The translations under genes were made by a program, and so were the position numbers. A stretch of 64,000 nucleotides of DNA from Phoronis australis. Its lineage: Eukaryota; Phoronida; Phoronidae. Below, in pieces: positions 1 through 12,299 of this stretch. How positions within the stretch are numbered: the stretch's first letter is position 1; every line of letters begins with the position of its first letter. The stretch lies in assembly GCA_002633005.1 (NCBI GenBank), contig NMRA01000742.1, positions 1-64,000 of the forward strand, in the 5' to 3' direction. Below the pieces are notes generated by a model. The model was not told the origin of the DNA, ran no database searches, and saw nothing but the letters and a program-made list of their open reading frames with translations.

Positions 1-49
1 AAGTTCGTTTCAGGGGGGGGCTTATTACATCCCAAGGCCGTTGAAACCC

Positions 50-201
50 GCCTCCCGTTCAGTAACGCTAGGACCTCGCTAAAAAGCAAGACTTCACAAG
101 ATTACGCGAGATATTGCCGTGCATTTTAAATAAGAACGCGTGAGTTTGACTAGGTTTTAGCTAGGTCCTACCGTAGGTCCTAGTGTCTACTGAACGCACG
201 C
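50..201. mobile_element. Small inverted-repeat element (MITE-like), copy 1
   Basis: An approximately 150-bp element with imperfect terminal inverted repeats: GTTCAGTAACGCTAGGACCT near the left end and the complement AGGTCCTAGTGTCTACTGAAC near the right. No coding capacity. A second copy interrupts the DIRS reverse transcriptase at 11711-11853. Confidence 0.75.
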
Positions 202-1636
202 AAGGTCTCCGAAATGGGTGCAGCTAAGATTCATCATATTTATGCTCTGTGACGTATCTTTAATCTATGAAAGACTTTCTACAAAACGGTGGTGCATTGC
301 TATCAAACTTTGCTGCTAAATTACGATCATTTTACAGAAAATTGTGCTGAAATCCCAGGGCGAAAACTTGCCGACTGCCTGCCTCGCAATCGTCAATATG
401 GTGACTTGAATGCTTGAATAAAAATAGAGTTTCGACTCAAGCAAATTACCAGAAATTCTCCATAAGTTTTCCAAGTAGCGTCCCTAAAGTTCCCGTGGAG
501 TCGGGATCACAGCAGGTTTAAGAACAAATCTGTGCTACATCGTGCCCCCTACATGTTATTGTATGATCGGCAACATGAGAAAAATGTCAGGATGAACACA
601 CATGTTGTTGACACGTGACGTTTGTTTTGAAATTGTCTGCGTTTGTGAGTAAGCGAGTGCGTGCGTGTCACCAGAGTTCATTTGCCAGAGCCACGCAATC
701 TAACGAGCTAGATGTGCATTGTATCTAAAGAAATTTGCACAAGCAGTTGGCCTAACCAGAGCGCATTTCATTCAGCACTTGCCAGTCTCATGTGCTAAAA
801 ACGTTCGACATTTGTCTCGGTAAGGCCATATTAGTCGTCGTGAGGCTGGATGCGTATGTGACTATCTGACAGTTATTTTTCGGTGTAAGGGTGTGTAAGC
901 ATTCACTGTCAGTGATTATTTTATCGGATATTTGGCTTAAAAACACCACATACGGTTAATCAAACAATTAGTCTTAAAAATAACGCAAACATTTTTTATA
1001 GTATTAGAAACTGTCGGAAATGAGTGCCAATATTCATTTCTTGCCGATGCTATGCTACCCATTTCATGAATGGATAGTTCCCGACTAATGTCTGATGACA
1101 GGTTCATGTATGTAGCGCACACTTCCTGGCCACCTGCTTTTAACACTGGCCAAGCTTTTTATTAGTCTTTGATTCGCGGTTTTCACATGGAGGCCTACAA
1201 AGAAATTTGGATTCCTGTTGAAAGCGGGAAATATCTACAAAGCAATCCCGTAGAAAAGTACACTACTTCTGTTCTGAAAGGCCAGACCATTGGTCCTCGC
1301 AATATAAGCAGAACTTTTGTGTTTTCGGCTAAATACCGACATAGCAGCGAGGCTCGTAGTCTACAAATTCTGCGCACAATAATTTTTTCAGGACTGTCGG
1401 ATATTATTGATAAATTGAAGATGTTACTGTAGAATTTTAGGACTATAGTTAAGGCATTTTTCGCACGTACACGTTCATGGTGTAAGCAAAGCCTGAAAAC
1501 GCGTGGGGGGGCGCTTATAGGGGAATGGGCGGTTATTACGGCTAATACGGTAGTCAAAATAATAATAAAAAAAGAGACAAAAAGGGAATGGAAGAAACTG
1601 AATCAAAAAAGAGGAAATCGAATGCCTATACATGAA
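202..1636. other. No supported gene
   Basis: AT-rich sequence with short open frames on both strands at 937-1557. None has a recognisable domain or convincing splice context, and those at 1169-1432 (+) and 1195-1557 (-) simply overlap each other. Confidence 0.5.
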
Positions 1637-2185
1637 TAGTTTCACTCAGGCTACACAACCCCACAAATAATCCCTTCACAACCCACACATCTACACACTT
1701 AGTTTCACTTAGACAACACAACCCTACCATTAACCATTTAATAACCCACACTGTGTATACATTACTTAGCGTCACATAGACTAAACAACCCTACCAATAA
1801 CCACTTCCTAACCCACAATGGTATACATTACTTAGCTTCACTAAGACTAACAACCCTACCAATAACCACTTCATATCCCAGACGTCTATACACTCAGCTT
1901 CACTAAGACTAAACAATCCTACCAATAACCACTTCATAACCCACACGTGTATATTACATAACTTGGCTTCACTAAGACTACACAACCCTACCAATAACCA
2001 CTTCATAACCCAGACGTCTATACAGTCACTTAGCTTCACAAAGACTAAACAACCCTACCAATAACCACTTCATAACCCACACCTGTATACATTACTTAGC
2101 TTCACTAAGACTAAACAACCCTACCAATAACCACTTCATAACCCACACGTGTATACATTACTTGGCTTCACTTAGACTGCACAAC
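1637..2185. repeat. Minisatellite, about 65-bp unit, roughly 8 copies
   Basis: Repeats of a unit containing aaccctaccaataaccac, then cttcataacccacacgtg, and cattacttagcttcac. Left copies are more diverged. Units contain the complement of an exon end plus donor (minus strand AGTGAAGC then TAAGTAATG) shared with the candidate exon at 2162-2259. Confidence 0.85.
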
Positions 2186-2259
2186 ATGTCTGTTGCCACT
2201 TTCTTCTTCCATTCATCGTCAATCTTGGGAGGCTGGCTCCATGGCATGGCTTGAATCAG
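2162..2259 (-). CDS. Candidate exon of an unidentified gene
   Basis: An open frame lies between accttcag and donor gtaatg, phase 0 to 2. It encodes IQAMPWSQPPKIDDEWKKK then VATDMLCSLSEA. The charged, low-repeat composition and good acceptor look like a real exon, but I do not recognise the protein. It is not from the liprin coiled coil as I know it. The donor region is shared with the adjacent minisatellite (1637-2185), whose units carry copies of the exon end. Confidence 0.4.
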
Positions 2260-5055
2260 CTGAAGGTACAACAGGAGACAGCTCAGGAAAACAGTTGAAA
2301 ACGGTGAAGACCCAAAGGTAGATTACATACAAGATCACACCAAGCCTGTGAGCCTGGAATCATTTTTAAAACAATGAATGTTCGAAAGATGAGATGAGTT
2401 AATTGCATGTGTTGGTAAGTGTCTAATGAAGATGTAGCAACGAAAGCAAATTTTGTTGGTTAGACACACAAGATTTAAATAAATCAGTAAATCAAAAAGA
2501 CTTTTGAATTTACCACAGCTGGGACAGTGCAAAACAGACTGAACTTAATGTATCAGAAAGCATCTCCCTTCTAGAAATAATTGGGCAACCCCATAGACGC
2601 TTAGTAAGGTCTACCATTATGGAAACCCACACAACTGATAAAGATCTCGGGCAAGTTTCTAGTTATGCAACACGGTGATATCGGCAACGACAGAGCAAAA
2701 GTTGGCATACTGTCTTCATTATGCTCAACATTTACAAGTTCATTAAAATTTAGACATAAAATTGATTAGCAAATTGCAGGGAAATTTGGTTAAAAAGGCG
2801 AATCAGAAATGTCAACAAAGCAGCAAGTGTTTAAAGACGAAATCTTCAAGAACACAACAACCACACTAGCATAAATCCAACATTTTAAAAACTATGTGAA
2901 CCTCGAAGGTTTCACGTTGGACTATACCAATTCCATCCTTCAGACTAAAACACAGTCAGGTATTCGGGATGTGCTGAATTATTCAACACGTGAGTAGAAA
3001 TAAAGATCTACATCCACTAACAGAAAGATTAGTTATCAGTCTGCTTAGTGATACCACACTAAGAAACACCAAGCACAGAATTCAAATCACAAGCTGATTG
3101 CTGGTGTGTGCACCTAGCAGAAAACATGTGATTCAAATACAAATACTATTATGTTACTAATCTAAACGGCGAATTAGGTGAGCCATCGCATCAACAACCG
3201 AGTGGCCAAACCCTTGTGTTAGACCAAACACCTACTAGATTCCACGCATTCATGCAGACATATGTTTTAGTAATGATACATACTGAGTCCCATAGCACCT
3301 ACAAGGAACAAGTGAAACTCAGCCGACTTTGGCAGTAATCACAGGTGGAGTCAAACAAATCGTGCAATTTTTGTAAAACAGTTGTGAAATTGTCCGACAG
3401 ACTGTGATAGAAAATATGAAATTGTCTGATTGACATGCTGTCACAGATACTGTGACAACTGACCAAAGCGTGACAGGTGAGTGACAGATACTGTGACAAC
3501 TGACCAAAGCGTGACAGGTGAGTGACAGANTGAACTTGACAAGTATTTAATAGTTTTCCCTAGGCTCAAGCTGTACAATGTACGTAAAGCAGATTGATAT
3601 TAGCTACGCATAACACTAGGTAAAAACAAAGTTGAGAAAATGGGATTGCAGCCGCTGTGTGACCTCATGTTGGGCTCAGATTACATTAGCTACTTTGTAT
3701 AAATTCTTTGAACAAACCGTGTCAAGTGTGTGCCACAATGAGGTCTCTCTCCACAGGTGAGCAATATAAGAAACTACCTGTTTATCAGTTCCGTATTGAA
3801 ATTTTGGAAACTTGAGTTAATAAATGTGAACTGTCGAAAGCAACAAACTAGAATCTAATTGTGCACCACTGGCGTGTTTATCTACAGTTCAATTGTTGTA
3901 GGTAATATTTACCTGTTTCATCTTCTCTAGCAGTATCCTTGCGAATGATGACCCCGCCCTAACTGTGATGTCTACTTTGTACGCTGCATTCAGGATCTGA
4001 CAGAAAAGAGTTACGATAGAGTTTAACGTGTAAGTTTTTCGAAATAATTTCCATTCGATACCTGGAGCCCATTCCATTAAAAGTGACTTTAGGCTGAAGT
4101 CAGAAATTTTATATTGTGTTCCAGACACAGAAATCTAAGGTAGGTGGTATCAGTGATGTATCAAACATAGCACGACTACTGCAAATTCCTTGTATACACT
4201 ACAACATTAGTTATGATGAGCGAGTTAAAACCAACTCATTCTCTTTAAAGCCTAACTTCAACGGAGTTAAGATCTATCGGGCTTACTATAAAGTCCTAGC
4301 AAAGCCTTAGCAAAATAAGAAAAAGCGAGTTTAATCACTCAAACATAGCCCCATCAAATGATAGATGAAATCGCCTTTTCGTGCCACATTGCATCACCGC
4401 GAGAATCGAGCACAAACACCAAAAACCAATATTAGTTGTATTGAATAGGCGTCTGAATAGAACATCAGTGCATAAGGGTGTTATTTGAACCTGTATGAAT
4501 TAAAAGGGGATTCTAGCGGTGATGAAGACAAAAGTCAATAAGCAAAACAGTTCACTCCATTTAGCAATTCATGGCACTGGTGGGATCGAAGCGATGTCCT
4601 TAACATACTGTAAGAACCAAGTTTACATGTGGTACTGCTCAAGATGGCTTTAATAGACCTAATTCACGCCGCAGGAGGAGTGTTCCAAAATGAGGCTCGC
4701 TACGATATCTCTGTTGGCTTATCGGCTTATTGATTGTATTCCGCGTTGCTCGAACGGCTAGAAAAAATACGGAACTCAACTGTCTGTTTTACAATCCTTG
4801 AGGACGTTGAGATTCGGAAACATTGGGTCGTTGCCATACGCGTGACGAAGGAAAATGTGTGTAAAATTTATAAATGTTTTCGGAAAGTTAGATCATCTTT
4901 TGTCACATCTCGGTTGCCGAGCGTCATATCAACGACCAGCCCAGAATCTTCGGTCAACCAGGCTGTGTTTTCATCACTACGGGTTGAAAGATGATGCACG
5001 TTTCTTTCCAAAAAAGACAGGGCCCTCNTAAACTGGAGTAAATATTTGAAGAAGA
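2260..5055. other. Non-coding, no supported gene
   Basis: Apart from the tandem duplication at 3438-3529 and the gaps at 3530 and 5028, no coding or repeat structure was recognised. Short frames at 3889-4310 and 4734-5221 lack domain similarity. Confidence 0.5.
3438..3529. repeat. 41-bp tandem duplication ending at an assembly gap
   Basis: Two near-identical copies of a unit containing gatactgtgacaactgacc and gcgtgacaggtgagtgaca, ending one base before the N at 3530. A repeat at a gap edge suggests the gap is a repeat-collapse point. Confidence 0.75.
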
Positions 5056-5235
5056 ATGCCTGATTGTTGTGTAGTTGGAGGCTGTGGCAATACGCCAAGG
5101 GCTGGGGTATCTTTGAACAAGTTTCCCACTGATCCAAGACTGCGTCGCAAGTGAGAATACTTTGCGAAGTCCACGAGTGAAGTGTCGCCGTATTTGGTAG
5201 TATGTAGAGAACATATTTCAATGGACTGCTCCTAG
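5056..5235 (+). pseudogene. Decayed THAP zinc-finger domain
   Basis: The frame begins PDCCVVGGCGNTPRAGVSLN, then KFPTDPRLRRK followed by a stop where THAP domains have their invariant Trp (TGG to TGA). It resumes with a string ending VVCREHISMDC, which fits the C-x-x-H part of the C2CH finger. THAP domains occur in host DNA-binding proteins and in P-element-type transposases, so this may be a transposase relic. The gap at 5028 lies just upstream. Confidence 0.75.
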
Positions 5236-7994
5236 AACGACAGCCTGTGATCTGAGTATGGTTGTAAACCAGGATGAGTGAACTTTTAGAGAGTATTCGA
5301 AACGGTACATGCCGTTAATTTTCCGGAAGCTAGTGGGCCTTGAGCTAGTATTAACAACCTAACATTTAAAATGGCGGATAGCATCGACGTACACTGTGGG
5401 ACAGGATTAGTGCTAGAAGTAACCAGTAGATTGATTTTCTTTTGAATTACAGTTTTTGCAACATACCCGTAAGTGTTTGTTGGTAGGTGTGCTGAAGAGC
5501 TTGATGCTCGTTACCTGTCGTTGCAATCCATTGAATTTTAGCCTAGTCGATCGTTAGCTGGACTAAATGAGCAGTTAGAGTAAGGCTGTCCAACCGATCT
5601 TTTTTCGATTTGCAGAAATACTTCCAATATAATCGGAAAGATAATGCATCCAACTCAATAAAAATTGAAAAATTATCAAAATCGGGTTAAGCAGTGCACA
5701 TTTATTGCAATTTTGGTGGCGAAATTTGGGTCATTTGTTTGGATCTGGTTGGCCATCTTGGACAAGAGTGGCATAAGTTACCAGTTTAAAACCGTGCATA
5801 ATTTATCTTCACCAATAATTTATGATGAAATTTAGTGAGAAATATCTATACCTACTATTCTGAGCCATTCAGTAGTTTTCATTGGACTTCAACCAAGCAC
5901 ATGTTACATATTGAGTGCTAAAAATGCTCACAATTCCCGTTAAGACTTAGTTTCATTTCCGGCGGCACCAACAACATGGCGACTTCTGCTGAACTGAAGG
6001 GCATGTTCAATCGGCTATTTTGTACTTCGTAAAGTTTTAACTTTCGATACATATTGATGAAAATTGCTACAAAAAGCAACTTTGCACAATGTTTATGTTT
6101 TTGTGCAAAAAAATATAAGGAATATACAAATTATTGCAGTGTGAATATCTCATTCAGTTAACAATACACTCAGTAAAAATAGTTGAAAAAGTTTTGAAAT
6201 CGCTTTTTCTTTGAAAGTCTATTGCGCTTCAAGGTTTGATTATGTCTCACAACATAATTCATATTTTTCTAAATTTTACACATGAATCGTTCTTTCAATA
6301 CATGCGTTGTGAATTTTTGTGTTCTTACTGCAAGTTACCAAGGCCCAAAATGTAAAGGCTCTTAATTAGAGTAATAGGCCATGTTGGATCGTGAAGCTTC
6401 CAGCCTCCAATCCTTTTTCCGTGCAACTTTTTATTTTTTCAAATCATGCTTGTGGAATTTTAATGAAAGGAAATACCTGGTCGCCATGGTAATAGTTAGG
6501 CATATCCACTTTCATATCATGTAAATTTGTCTTGTTGTTGGATAACGTTTGTAATGCTTAAATGTTCAAAAATACTGTGCATTCTAAGTTACTTATTTTG
6601 GTAAAAGATTAGATCATTTTGACTCACATGTAAACTTTACTGTACTGAGATTATTTCAGTTGTGACTTGTGTACAGTAGCAGGAACCTTCAACTACCTTG
6701 AAAGTATTTCACTGTAGAAACCAAATATATAATTCCGACTGAAAGCACTAGATTTTAATTTGAACTGTGGATTAAGTCATAATCGTCCTCTGATTTGTTA
6801 TTTGATTTCTATGACTCAGTGACCAAAGCACGATAGAATTAACTTGCCGTAATGAACGGCTGAAATAATATGTTCACTAGCATCTTCAGGTAATATTTCT
6901 TGATGCCTTGGGTTTATTATTATTTCAATAGATTAACACATGAATTTAAAAAAACAAGTTCAGAAGACTTCCATTTCAAGTGTTCTTGTAATTCTGTCAT
7001 TGAGATTGCCACCTCCATTCAAATTTCAATTATATACTTGGTTAAATTAAAAGGTGTTTCCCTTTTTTCTCACTGCTGAAAATCAAAAAATGAAAACTGC
7101 AATATTTTGTAATAGGCTTGATTATTTGTGACACACTGGTCTTTACATCTCCTTGGTGAAAAACAATTTAATTATGCCAACAAATGGAGTTGAAAGGAAT
7201 TATCAAATGAAGCAAGCAAAATTTTGGAGGGTTGGCTGCTTGTAGCCATTGCAATACACAGCTGTCTTCCTGATCTGACATCACAGACAGTTACGTCATC
7301 ACATATGCCTGTTCTCCGAATTGTCTCGGAAAAGGCCATCACTGCTGTGGACAAGAAATGCCCCGAGCAACAGATTCACACAGTGCTATTATTTGTTTTA
7401 AAAAGCACTTGTTTTGGTGTGAAACTATGTCTTTAAAGTACATTGAAACAGAAAGTTATTCACTTTGTTGGCATCATGGCTACAGCATGAACTCTGATAC
7501 TGCCTCAGTTGACTTATGATCACTTTCACGTGTTTCGCTCTTTTTCAAGATCGGGAATTGAGAAAATATTGACATCACGTCCAAACTTTCCACAAGTACC
7601 ACAAATGCAAAATGATCTCAAAACAACTCGATCGAGGCTTTCTTGGACTTTGTTTCTGAACATGCACCGATGGAGGCTTCTCCCTAGTGTGGGTTATTTT
7701 GAAAATTAACCGTACAGCCTAAAGTTTCAAAAATCTCACCAATTTCGGAAGGCCAACGTTTTTGCGAAAGCCCACAATTTTTCAAACCTTTGTCTCCTGG
7801 TAGCTGTGGTAAGTATTTAATTTGGTGCTGCAATCTTTCATGGCAAAAATGGTCAAACAAAATTCGCTCATTGGTCATAACTGCGTCCTTAACTGGTAAT
7901 ATTTTCCAGTAGCAATTTTAAGAAATTCTCATAAGCATGCCCTTTCAATGTGACTGCATTTCATTCGGTAATGGGCGTGGCCAGTACAACTTAC
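5236..7994. other. AT-rich, presumed intron of the liprin-alpha gene
   Basis: No exon was recognised. Short frames near 7172-7878 on both strands may be eroded transposon coding sequence, but no motif is clear enough to name one. Confidence 0.45.
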
Positions 7995-8069
7995 CTCTTG
8001 ATTTGCACACACTAGCTCCTCTTCTAAGGTTGAGACTCGCTCTAGTGCTACCCGTAACCTTTCACGCAC
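7995..8069 (-). CDS. PPFIA: Liprin-alpha coiled-coil exon
   Basis: A 75-bp exon, phase 0 to 0, lies between attgcag and gtaagt. It encodes 25 residues beginning VRERLRVALERVSTLEEEL and ending ANQE. This matches, from memory of the family, the conserved N-terminal coiled coil of liprin-alpha (PPFIA) with only a few substitutions. Liprin-alpha is a presynaptic active-zone and cell-adhesion scaffold. No other liprin exon was recognised within the window. I saw no upstream one in 8070-9189 or 14255-15290, and no downstream one to the left. Confidence 0.85.
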
Positions 8070-8941
8070 CTGCAATATTGGGAGACAACGCGTCAAATGA
8101 GTCATACACAGCAGCAGCAGATGGAAGATCTGGTACTCACAAGGTGGCGCTAACATAGAATGAAACTGTCTTATTCACCAACATTGGGTGAGAGGGTTCG
8201 GGACTACCTGAGTGTCTGCACTCATACTAGGACAATCATTTCAATAGCACAATATAGTGATTTTTTAACTTTCCAATAAAGCATAAAATTACAGTACAAG
8301 CCAAAAGTGTTAAGACAAAATGACCCAGAATTCCTTGTTACGACGGCTGGGCGGAAGCCCCATTCACCATCAGAGAAGTCTTTCCTCATGATCGAGAATG
8401 AAGGGAAATTAACAGGAAAGTTAGCAAGGAGTGGGAAGCGGCAAATTGCAATTCTCACATCACAAAATAATCTTTCTTCTCTTGCAAAAGTAGAAAAATG
8501 CATTTTACGATTGACCTAGTTTTCAAATTGTAGGGATGCCAACACACTCCTGAGCCGAGTCCAGCAAGTGAAGAGCATTTTATCGCACTTCATTTAGCAA
8601 TCCAAATATTTTATGACTGCAGTGGAACTCACAAATTTATGTAACCATAACAATTAATTGGCCTCAGAATGACAAGTGACAAACCATTAAGTCTTTATGC
8701 AAATTCATGACCAGCGTGGCCGTATTGAACAACTGGGGGGCAAGTGCCCTGAGGAAGAGTAGCATTGTGGGTAAATATTGCAGAATTATAGAGGGTGCTA
8801 TGGTATTTCGGGGTTATTGTTGTTATTAATGCCGCACATCAGTGAGGCACTTTTCCATCTTCATTGTTGCCCTACCGTGAAACAAATATTATTTACCACA
8901 ACCAAGTTTTAACTTCATTCAATGATGCTTTAATAACAAAA

Positions 8942-9193
8942 AATTATACAGTTAGACGAACTTACCTTAAGTGAAGGATGACTGTAATTTTATGTATCCC
9001 CAGAATTCCCCCAGAGTGCTAACATGAGATACGGACATGCGCAAAGCGAACCATTCTTTAAAGCTCTTCTGTGATCAAGAGAGTGCTAACAGGGTGGGAT
9101 GTGGAGGGCATGTTAGCACTCTGGGGGAATTCTGGGGATACATAAAATTACAGTCATCCTTCACTTAAGGTAAGTTCGTCTAACTGTATAATT
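8942..9193. repeat. Palindrome with 85-bp arms derived from a DIRS-type terminus
   Basis: The left arm 8942-9026 and right arm 9109-9193 are exact inverted copies around an 82-bp loop. Each arm contains a diverged copy of the DIRS end (cccagaattcccccagag, then tgctaacatgag) plus about 50 bp of other sequence. The loop start (gatacggacatgcgcaaagc) also matches the DIRS subterminal region near 14200. The right arm directly abuts the left end of the DIRS element. Confidence 0.88.
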
Positions 9194-9230
9194 TTATTCC
9201 TCCCAGAATTCCCCCGAGTACTACCATGAG
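9190..9230 (+). repeat. DIRS left inverted terminal repeat
   Basis: Exact reverse complement of 14214-14254. Key strings are ttcctcccagaattcccccg and agtactaccatgag. Confidence 0.92.
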
Positions 9231-9313
9231 ACTTGAAAGTTGATCACAGAAAGTGGACAGCAAACAACACCAAATGTTTCAAGTAATTTGTATTGGTAGA
9301 TCAACGTATACAA

Positions 9314-10223
9314 TTATTGCAATACAAAGTCTGCCAAGGTTTTAGATTCTCTGTTGATAGGTCTCTTGTAATATTTGCTAAATGTCGAAGGCCGTGACCA
9401 ACCACCTGCCTTCATAATCTCCTCAACAGTGGCTCCAGACACACTAGCTTGTTAACAGAAGCTGATCTAACACTACCGGGTTTATATACATTGACATTTA
9501 TACCAGCCTCCGATAAGACGTTTCGGATCCATCGCCGTACAGTTACCAGTATCACCTGTGGCTGCTTTATACGGTCTAGTAACGGTAAGAAATAGTGCTT
9601 TACATGACCCCCGATAGTCTAGAGTACGTTTTAAGTACAGTCAAATAACGATAAATGCACAACCGCTTATCTGACGGAAAAACTTCAGGTGTAACAGTTC
9701 AGGTTTATAATTAAGACGGCCTTGTTTAAGATCCTTGCTTGCAATGGTAAAGGTAAATTTAGAGGCTAAAATGTTCATGGAATCTACGTTAAGGGCAGAG
9801 ATGATCTGCGGACGTTGTCCAGTGAGAATCAGTATAAGCATAACAGTCTTCATAGTTAATTTCGCTATTGGTAACAACTTAGCCGGACCCCATGACTTTA
9901 GGAAATCTAACACTACATTCACGTCCCAGGTAGCAACATAACGAGGCCTAGGGGGTTCATATTTGCAACACCCTTCATAAAACGTACATCTGGATTAGAA
10001 CCAAAGGTCTCAATGCCTGGTAAAATCTTAACAGAAGAAAGTGCAGAGCGGGCAGTATTAGGACACTGTAGTCCTTATTATGGTTGACAAGTGTTTGGAG
10101 AAAAGAAAGTCCCTCTCCTACAGGTACAAACACTGGAGCAATGTTCCTCTGACTACAATAGAGAATCCACTGTTTGATGTAGCAGCTGTAGAGGTCTGAA
10201 GAGGACTTTCGTCGGGACGCCAT
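9314..10223 (-). pseudogene. DIRS tyrosine recombinase, broken
   Basis: Fragments in several frames: the N-terminal core-binding part (SSDLYSCYIKQWILYCSQRN), the catalytic string LTGQRPQIISALNVDSM holding the first conserved Arg, and the C-terminal VEEIMKAGGWSRPSTFSKYY with the nucleophilic Tyr region. Stops and frameshifts occur, notably around 9400-9640 and near 10050. The product of an intact copy would integrate the circular DNA intermediate. Confidence 0.85.
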
Positions 10224-10399
10224 GATGGTGGTGATGACAGATGGGCTGTATCTTTTTGTCTGTAGAGCCTGCCTGACAAGTGCGTCACCATCAGGTAGAG
10301 TTTGTCCATGGGCCGGGCCTGAGGTCTAGAAGGTAAAACCAAAGTATGATTTGTAGCTGGAACGATAAACGGTGTCCCTATGACCATGGGAGTCATCAT

Positions 10400-12290
10400 A
10401 GTAAACCAGGGCTTTGTTGGCCAGAAGGGCACAATGATAATACCATCAGCCTCGTCCATAATCCTTTTTGGAATGACTGTATTCAAAAATCGCGAATGGT
10501 GGAAAAGCATAAATCAATTTGTAATTCCCCCAATGACACATATAGCTATCCACCAATGCAGCTTCTGGGTCTGGTTGCCAAGAGCAAAAGGGTTTCACCT
10601 TATAATTAAGTCTTGATGCGAACAAATCAATGGAAGGGGTCCCAAATTTGAGCAAATTATCCGAAAAACATGTGGAAGTAATGTCCACTCGGTTCCATGT
10701 TTGATAACCCGGGATGCTGTGTCTGCAGCGACATTTTGTTTACCAGGGCAAAAGCCAGCTGACAACCAAATGTTTCTCTCGAGTAACCAGAGCCAGATTT
10801 TCGGGTAACCTTGTTACAGCGATATGAGTGTACAGAGCCCCAATGACGTATACACTGCGTTGTTGTTGTGTTGTCAGTCATGACCCGTAAATGAGTATTT
10901 CTCATGTCCGCAAATACAGATTGTAAGGAATAATAAACTGCAGTGAGTTCAAGCTCATTAATATGCCAAGTAATTGCAGTGTAATCCCAACGCCCACCAA
11001 ACGTATTATTCCGAGAAGGAATATTGCAACCCCATCCCTGTAAACTAGCATCGGTGTAGAACACACAGTCAGGGTCACCGAGGTACACTGAAGCAAAGCA
11101 GTGAGCAACATTAGTGGTCCACCAAGATAGATCTTGATAAGCAAGTTGACTAAGGGACATGACACTCTCAAAGTTACGACCGGATTGCTGCAGAGCAACA
11201 TTCTTGTCGATTTCCAGCTGCTTTGTAAACAGTTGTGCATAGCGATTGCCAGGTTGGGTTGCCAGTAATGTACCCACTAACTTTGCAACATCCCCTATAG
11301 AGATACAATCCATACATAAAAAATTCATTAAGCAGAGAGATAAGCTTCTCTGCTTTGGAGGGCGGTAAAGTGGCGGTCATTGTTCTCGAGTTAATATGGA
11401 ACCCTAAAAAGTCTATTTCGTGAGAAGGTCTCAAAACGCTCTTAGTTTTACTGACTGTGAAACCAAGATCTTGTAGTAATGTTGCTGTCAGTACCCCATC
11501 ATTTTCACACTTGCCAGGGTCAGAATTCACAATTAAGGTGTCATCTATGTAGGCCGTTATAGTGACATCATGAACGCGGCGAAGTTCCGCCAGGGGCATC
11601 TTAAGCAACTTAGTGAAGATACGCGGTCCTGAACTTAAACCATTCGGCAAAGCCGTAAATTGGTAAAGCGCGTCATCATGCCTGAATCGCAAGTATTTCC
11701 GGTGATGCCAGCCTCCCGTTCAGTAACGTTAGGACCTCGCTAAAAAGCAAGACTTCGCGAGATTACGTGAGATATTGCCGTGTATTTTAAAAATGAGAAC
11801 ACATGACTTTGACTAGATTTTTGCCTAGGTCCTAGCGTCTACTGAACGCACGCCTGGCTATTGGGATGCTATAATAAGCGTCAGACAAATCTAAGCTGAG
11901 AAAGTAACAATCCCGCGTCACTAAGCGAAGTGCCGATTCAAAGGTATCCATTTTGAAATGATGATAAGCAACATAAGAGTTTAAGGTCTTCAAATTAAGG
12001 ATAAACCGAAACTCATTTGCAACTTTCTTAGGTCGAAGAAAAACGGGAGACACAAATTGTCCAGGAGAGTGAGGACAGCGTCCAATGACTTGTTTAGCCA
12101 GCATGGATTGAATTTCCCTACGCAGGAATTGTTGCTCAAGGGCGAAAATTTTTGCATTGGTACCTGGTTTTGTTTGAGTAGGAAGCAGGCCAAATTCAAT
12201 TTCATAGCCGGTGACAATGGCTAGTATGCGGGGATCCTTAGTAATCTGACGCCACTTAGGGACACACCTCTGGCCAAGGAGGTCTCCGAG
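10400..12290 (-). pseudogene. DIRS reverse transcriptase and RNase H, interrupted
   Basis: Going 5' to 3': WRQITKDPRILAIVTGYEIE, SPVFLRPKKVANEFRFILNL and LDLSDAYYSIPIA form the N-terminal reverse transcriptase. After the MITE come YLRFRHDDALYQFTALPNGL and AYIDDTLI (catalytic YIDD). RNase H follows with FYTDAS, HINELELTAVYYSL and MTDNTTT carrying the acidic residues. The tail SIDLFASRLNYKVKPF is typical of DIRS RNase H. Frameshifts occur near 11200 and 10690. Confidence 0.9.
11711..11853. mobile_element. Small inverted-repeat element (MITE-like), copy 2, inside DIRS reverse transcriptase
   Basis: A 143-bp copy of the element at 50-201, flanked on both sides by the same short strings (gcctccc and gcacgc). 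It splits the reverse transcriptase between the strings YYSIPIA and RKYLRF, which are adjacent in intact DIRS-type enzymes. Confidence 0.8.
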
Positions 12291-12299
12291 GTCAGAGAG

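Noticed and set aside
1169-1432. 87-codon plus-strand frame starting MIRGFHMEAYKE
   Set aside because: No domain, no splice context, and a longer overlapping minus-strand frame exists; kept only as unassigned sequence.
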